From NCBI GenBank assembly GCA_016708905.1, contig JADJEV010000003.1, positions 806,001 to 870,000 on the forward strand: a stretch of 64,000 nt of DNA, given 5' to 3'. Positions within the stretch are counted from its first letter, which is position 1; each line of letters opens with the position of its first letter. The translations under genes were made by a program, and so were the position numbers. Source of the DNA: Candidatus Methylophosphatis roskildensis (lineage in GTDB: Bacteria; Pseudomonadota; Gammaproteobacteria; Burkholderiales; Rhodocyclaceae). This document shows positions 62,337 through 64,000 of the stretch, one piece after another. The notes below the pieces were generated by a model. The model saw nothing but the letters and a program-made list of their open reading frames with translations. It did not search any database and had not been told where the DNA came from.

Positions 62337-62612
62337 CTAGGCCGGCTCATCCCCTTGGGATAGGGAACGGGCCAGCTGGACGACCCTCTCGCCACCGCTC
62401 TCCTCAAGGGCCAGCCGATGGCAGGCCTCGGAGAGAAATTTCATGTTGATGGGCGGGTCGAGGGTCTTCTGGAGCTTCCGCAGCCGCTTCATGGTCGGTT
62501 TCCGAACGAGCGTTGCCGTGAACGCCGGATCCCTGCCCACTGCGCGCTTCGGGGGTTTCGGCAGCGACGACTGCGCTGCGCCGGACAACTCGGATGCCGC
62601 GGTAGGCTCCAT
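62337..62612 (-). CDS. Small hypothetical protein before traA
   Basis: 91 residues; the frame continues upstream into antisense of the transglycosylase gene, so the ATG at 62612 is the likely start although its site is poor. Basic middle (TMKRLRKLQKTLDPPINMKF) and helical end, no membrane segment. Position between transglycosylase and pilin suggests a cytoplasmic transfer accessory. Family not recognised. Confidence 0.55.
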   Translation of the reverse strand: MEPTAASELSGAAQSSLPKPPKRAVGRDPAFTATLVRKPTMKRLRKLQKTLDPPINMKFLSEACHRLALEESGGERVVQLARSLSQGDEPA

Positions 62613-62650
62613 CGCCGCGTTACCCGAAAAACGCTTGTGATTCCTCCTTC

Positions 62651-63214
62651 TCACGGAGCGACCCTCGCCGCAATGATGATGGGGTGCTGGGGCGCGACCG
62701 GCGCCCCCGCCCGCCCGGCATGGCGGCCACGGCCGGTGGCCTTGGCATGGCCGGTCAGCTTGTTGTAGACACGCCAGGCGTAGCGCGAACGCGCCTCGCG
62801 GCAAGCCGCGCCACGCAGCGCCGAACAGCCAGCGTTGTAGGCACCCACCCCTTCCCAGCTGGCGCCGTGCTTGGCAAACGACTGCGCCAGAATCCAGGCA
62901 CCGACACGAATGTTCGTGCACGGATCGAAGAGATCGCGCTCACGGATGCCGAACTTCGCCAGCGTCGGCAGGTGCCCGCTATTGACCTGCATCAGCCCGA
63001 TGTCATGGCTTCCGCCAGGATTGCGGCCCACCGCTCTTGGGTTGAGACTGCTTTCGGCCTGCGCGATCGCATAGAGCAACTGAGGCGCAATGCGATACTG
63101 ATTGCCGGCCTGCTCCCAGCACGCCTGCGCCGCATTCGGAACGAGGCCTGAGAGGGACGCGACCAGCGCAAAAGCTGACACCCGTAATGGTTTGAATGAC
63201 AGGGCCACCCTCAC
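62651..63214 (-). CDS. Lytic transglycosylase (conjugation type)
   Basis: 187 residues with a signal peptide (VSAFALVASLSGLVPNAAQA). The SLT domain has the catalytic glutamate in IAQAESSLNPRAVG, then DIGLMQVNSGHL and GAYNAG. It opens the peptidoglycan for the secretion apparatus. Ends with a basic tail. Overlaps the upstream gene by four bases. Confidence 0.93.
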   Translation of the reverse strand: MRVALSFKPLRVSAFALVASLSGLVPNAAQACWEQAGNQYRIAPQLLYAIAQAESSLNPRAVGRNPGGSHDIGLMQVNSGHLPTLAKFGIRERDLFDPCTNIRVGAWILAQSFAKHGASWEGVGAYNAGCSALRGAACREARSRYAWRVYNKLTGHAKATGRGRHAGRAGAPVAPQHPIIIAARVAP

Positions 63215-63678
63215 GCTCCCAACCGGCGGGTGGCGCCGGATGCGCCGCCGTTGCGATGCGCCGTATTGAGCCGGGCTTGAACGAATATCCTGGACGGATC
63301 GGCCTCGTTCGCTTTGACGATCGCCACACAGGCCGTGGTCAACTGGTCCAGCGAGAAGCTCGGGTGCGGATACTTGTTCGCCGGCGAGCGCTGCAGACCC
63401 TGCAGCAACTCGTAGTGCTCACGCCACATGCGCTCCTGTCGACGTTTCGTGTGCGGATTCCTGAGGATCAGCTTGCTCGACAGGAAGCGGAAGAGGATCC
63501 CTGGCGGATCGTCGTAGCTGAACACGATGGAGACGCACGCCCCCAGCAGATCCGGAACGCGGAACTGGGGCGAACAGTTCTCCGGGGACTTGTGAATGTC
63601 TCGCAGCCAGTCGTGTTCATCGACCCACACGTAGGTCTCGATGGCCTCTGGCTGGTCACCTGAAACGGGTCTCTCCAT
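63211..63678 (-). CDS. Hypothetical first gene of the tra operon
   Basis: 155 residues from the ATG with GAGG seven bases upstream; a second ATG 42 bases further up is less likely. Soluble, with ETYVWVDEHDWLRDIHK and hydrophobic strands (LLGACVSIVFSYDDPPGILF). No family recognised. As the promoter-proximal gene it could be regulatory. Confidence 0.6.
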   Translation of the reverse strand: MERPVSGDQPEAIETYVWVDEHDWLRDIHKSPENCSPQFRVPDLLGACVSIVFSYDDPPGILFRFLSSKLILRNPHTKRRQERMWREHYELLQGLQRSPANKYPHPSFSLDQLTTACVAIVKANEADPSRIFVQARLNTAHRNGGASGATRRLGA

Positions 63679-63737
63679 TGTGCGCCCTCGTCTAGGAGCC
63701 ACTGCGGCGGCGATTTGCATTTGGCACTTACCTTTGC

Positions 63738-63781
63738 GTCTGATCGCCGCGCTATGCGCAGCGGATGAGGACAGCGTAAGA
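63738..63781. repeat. 44-bp direct repeat, copy 1 (copy 2 at 63957-64000)
   Basis: The two copies align without gaps over 44 bases with about seven differences (shared GCAGCGGATGA and AGCGTAAGA). Each contains an imperfect dyad centred on GCGCTATGCGC in copy 1. Such spaced repeats around a promoter usually bind a regulator. Confidence 0.65.
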
Positions 63782-63803
63782 GTCGAACGCCACTACGTCA
63801 CCG

Positions 63804-63843
63804 AGGAATTGGCACTTTTTTGGGGGGTTTTCGACGATAGCTT
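63804..63843 (-). promoter_or_regulatory. Shared 40-bp promoter-like element, copy 1
   Basis: Reads leftward as AAGCTATCGT, CGAAAACC, sixteen bases with an A6 run, ATTCC. The most divergent copy, 126 bases before the first gene of the secretion operon. No other promoter candidate is visible before the operon. Confidence 0.65.
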
Positions 63844-64000
63844 TCGATATCGGCCGGTTTTTGGCACACGGCTCGCACAAAATGGCGCTTTCGCTCGGTC
63901 CGCGCCCTTGCCCCGTCGTCCCCTGGGTGGTGCCTTGCATGTGGAGTAACCCCTCGGTCTGATCGCTGCGCCATGTGCAGCGGATGAAACGAGCGTAAGA

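Larger units (their letters stand above)
63679..64000. promoter_or_regulatory. Control region of the tra operon
   Basis: No gene. It holds a shared promoter-like element at 63804-63843 and two copies of a 44-bp direct repeat (63738-63781 and 63957-64000) placed on either side of it. The second copy runs to the window edge and may continue. Confidence 0.6.

Noticed and set aside
1..64000. Relaxase, coupling protein, attachment sites and transfer origin
   Set aside because: Looked for and not found; they probably lie outside the window, so the element type (integrative or plasmid) stays open.

Overview
The window is about 64 kb of GC-rich DNA. Gene style, codon use and the kinds of mobile elements suggest a betaproteobacterium (Rhodocyclales or Burkholderiales), but nothing here fixes the genus. 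Most of it reads as one large integrative conjugative element or plasmid: cargo and mobile-element debris on the left, conjugation backbone on the right. No rRNA, tRNA or CRISPR array was found.

Left cargo (1-14 kb). The window opens inside an SF2 helicase gene that overlaps a GIY-YIG nuclease gene, probably a two-gene nucleic-acid defence or processing unit. Next come an alpha/beta hydrolase with an unknown C-terminal half, a 38-residue ORF, a membrane-anchored zinc-ribbon protein, an ADP-ribosylglycohydrolase, a type II restriction endonuclease overlapping its adenine methyltransferase, a hypothetical gene with a deleted relative at 25.3 kb, a truncated monooxygenase, a 1-Cys peroxiredoxin and a PGBD-like protein.

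Mobile and stress region (13.9-29 kb). A transposase fragment abuts an ISNCY-type element (about 14125-18320) whose transposase is split by a complete ISL3 element (15388-17588) with 8-bp TTTTTTTT target duplications. Then comes an electrophile/quinone cluster (old yellow enzyme, SDR, quinone reductase, hydrolase) read away from a frameshifted HxlR regulator, a group II intron with its maturase, a Xre-RES toxin-antitoxin pair, a small aspartic protease, a coiled-coil protein and a GGDEF protein.

Backbone (29.4-64 kb). An ISAs1-type transposase carrying a DruA-like (DUF4338) domain sits beside genes of unknown function, a tyrosine-recombinase-like gene, an actin-like ParM operon that also encodes a CFI-box protein and a Cas4-like nuclease, a Uma2 protein, toxin-antitoxin debris and an S49 peptidase. 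A leftward F-type (MPF_F) type IV secretion operon fills 63.7-42.6 kb: unknown gene, lytic transglycosylase, unknown gene, traA, L, E, K, B, dsbC, V, C, trbI, S26 peptidase, unknown gene, W, U, trbC, N, unknown gene, F, H, G. Relaxase and coupling protein are not in the window.

The most interesting signal is regulatory. A 40-bp block aligns without gaps in front of four separate backbone transcription units, including the whole secretion operon: an AGGCTAGCCT-like dyad, invariant TCGAAAACC, then 16 bases, then ATTYC. It looks like a shared activator-dependent promoter. A second pattern is that four genes each lack exactly one base at a short homopolymer, which raises the question of sequence error.
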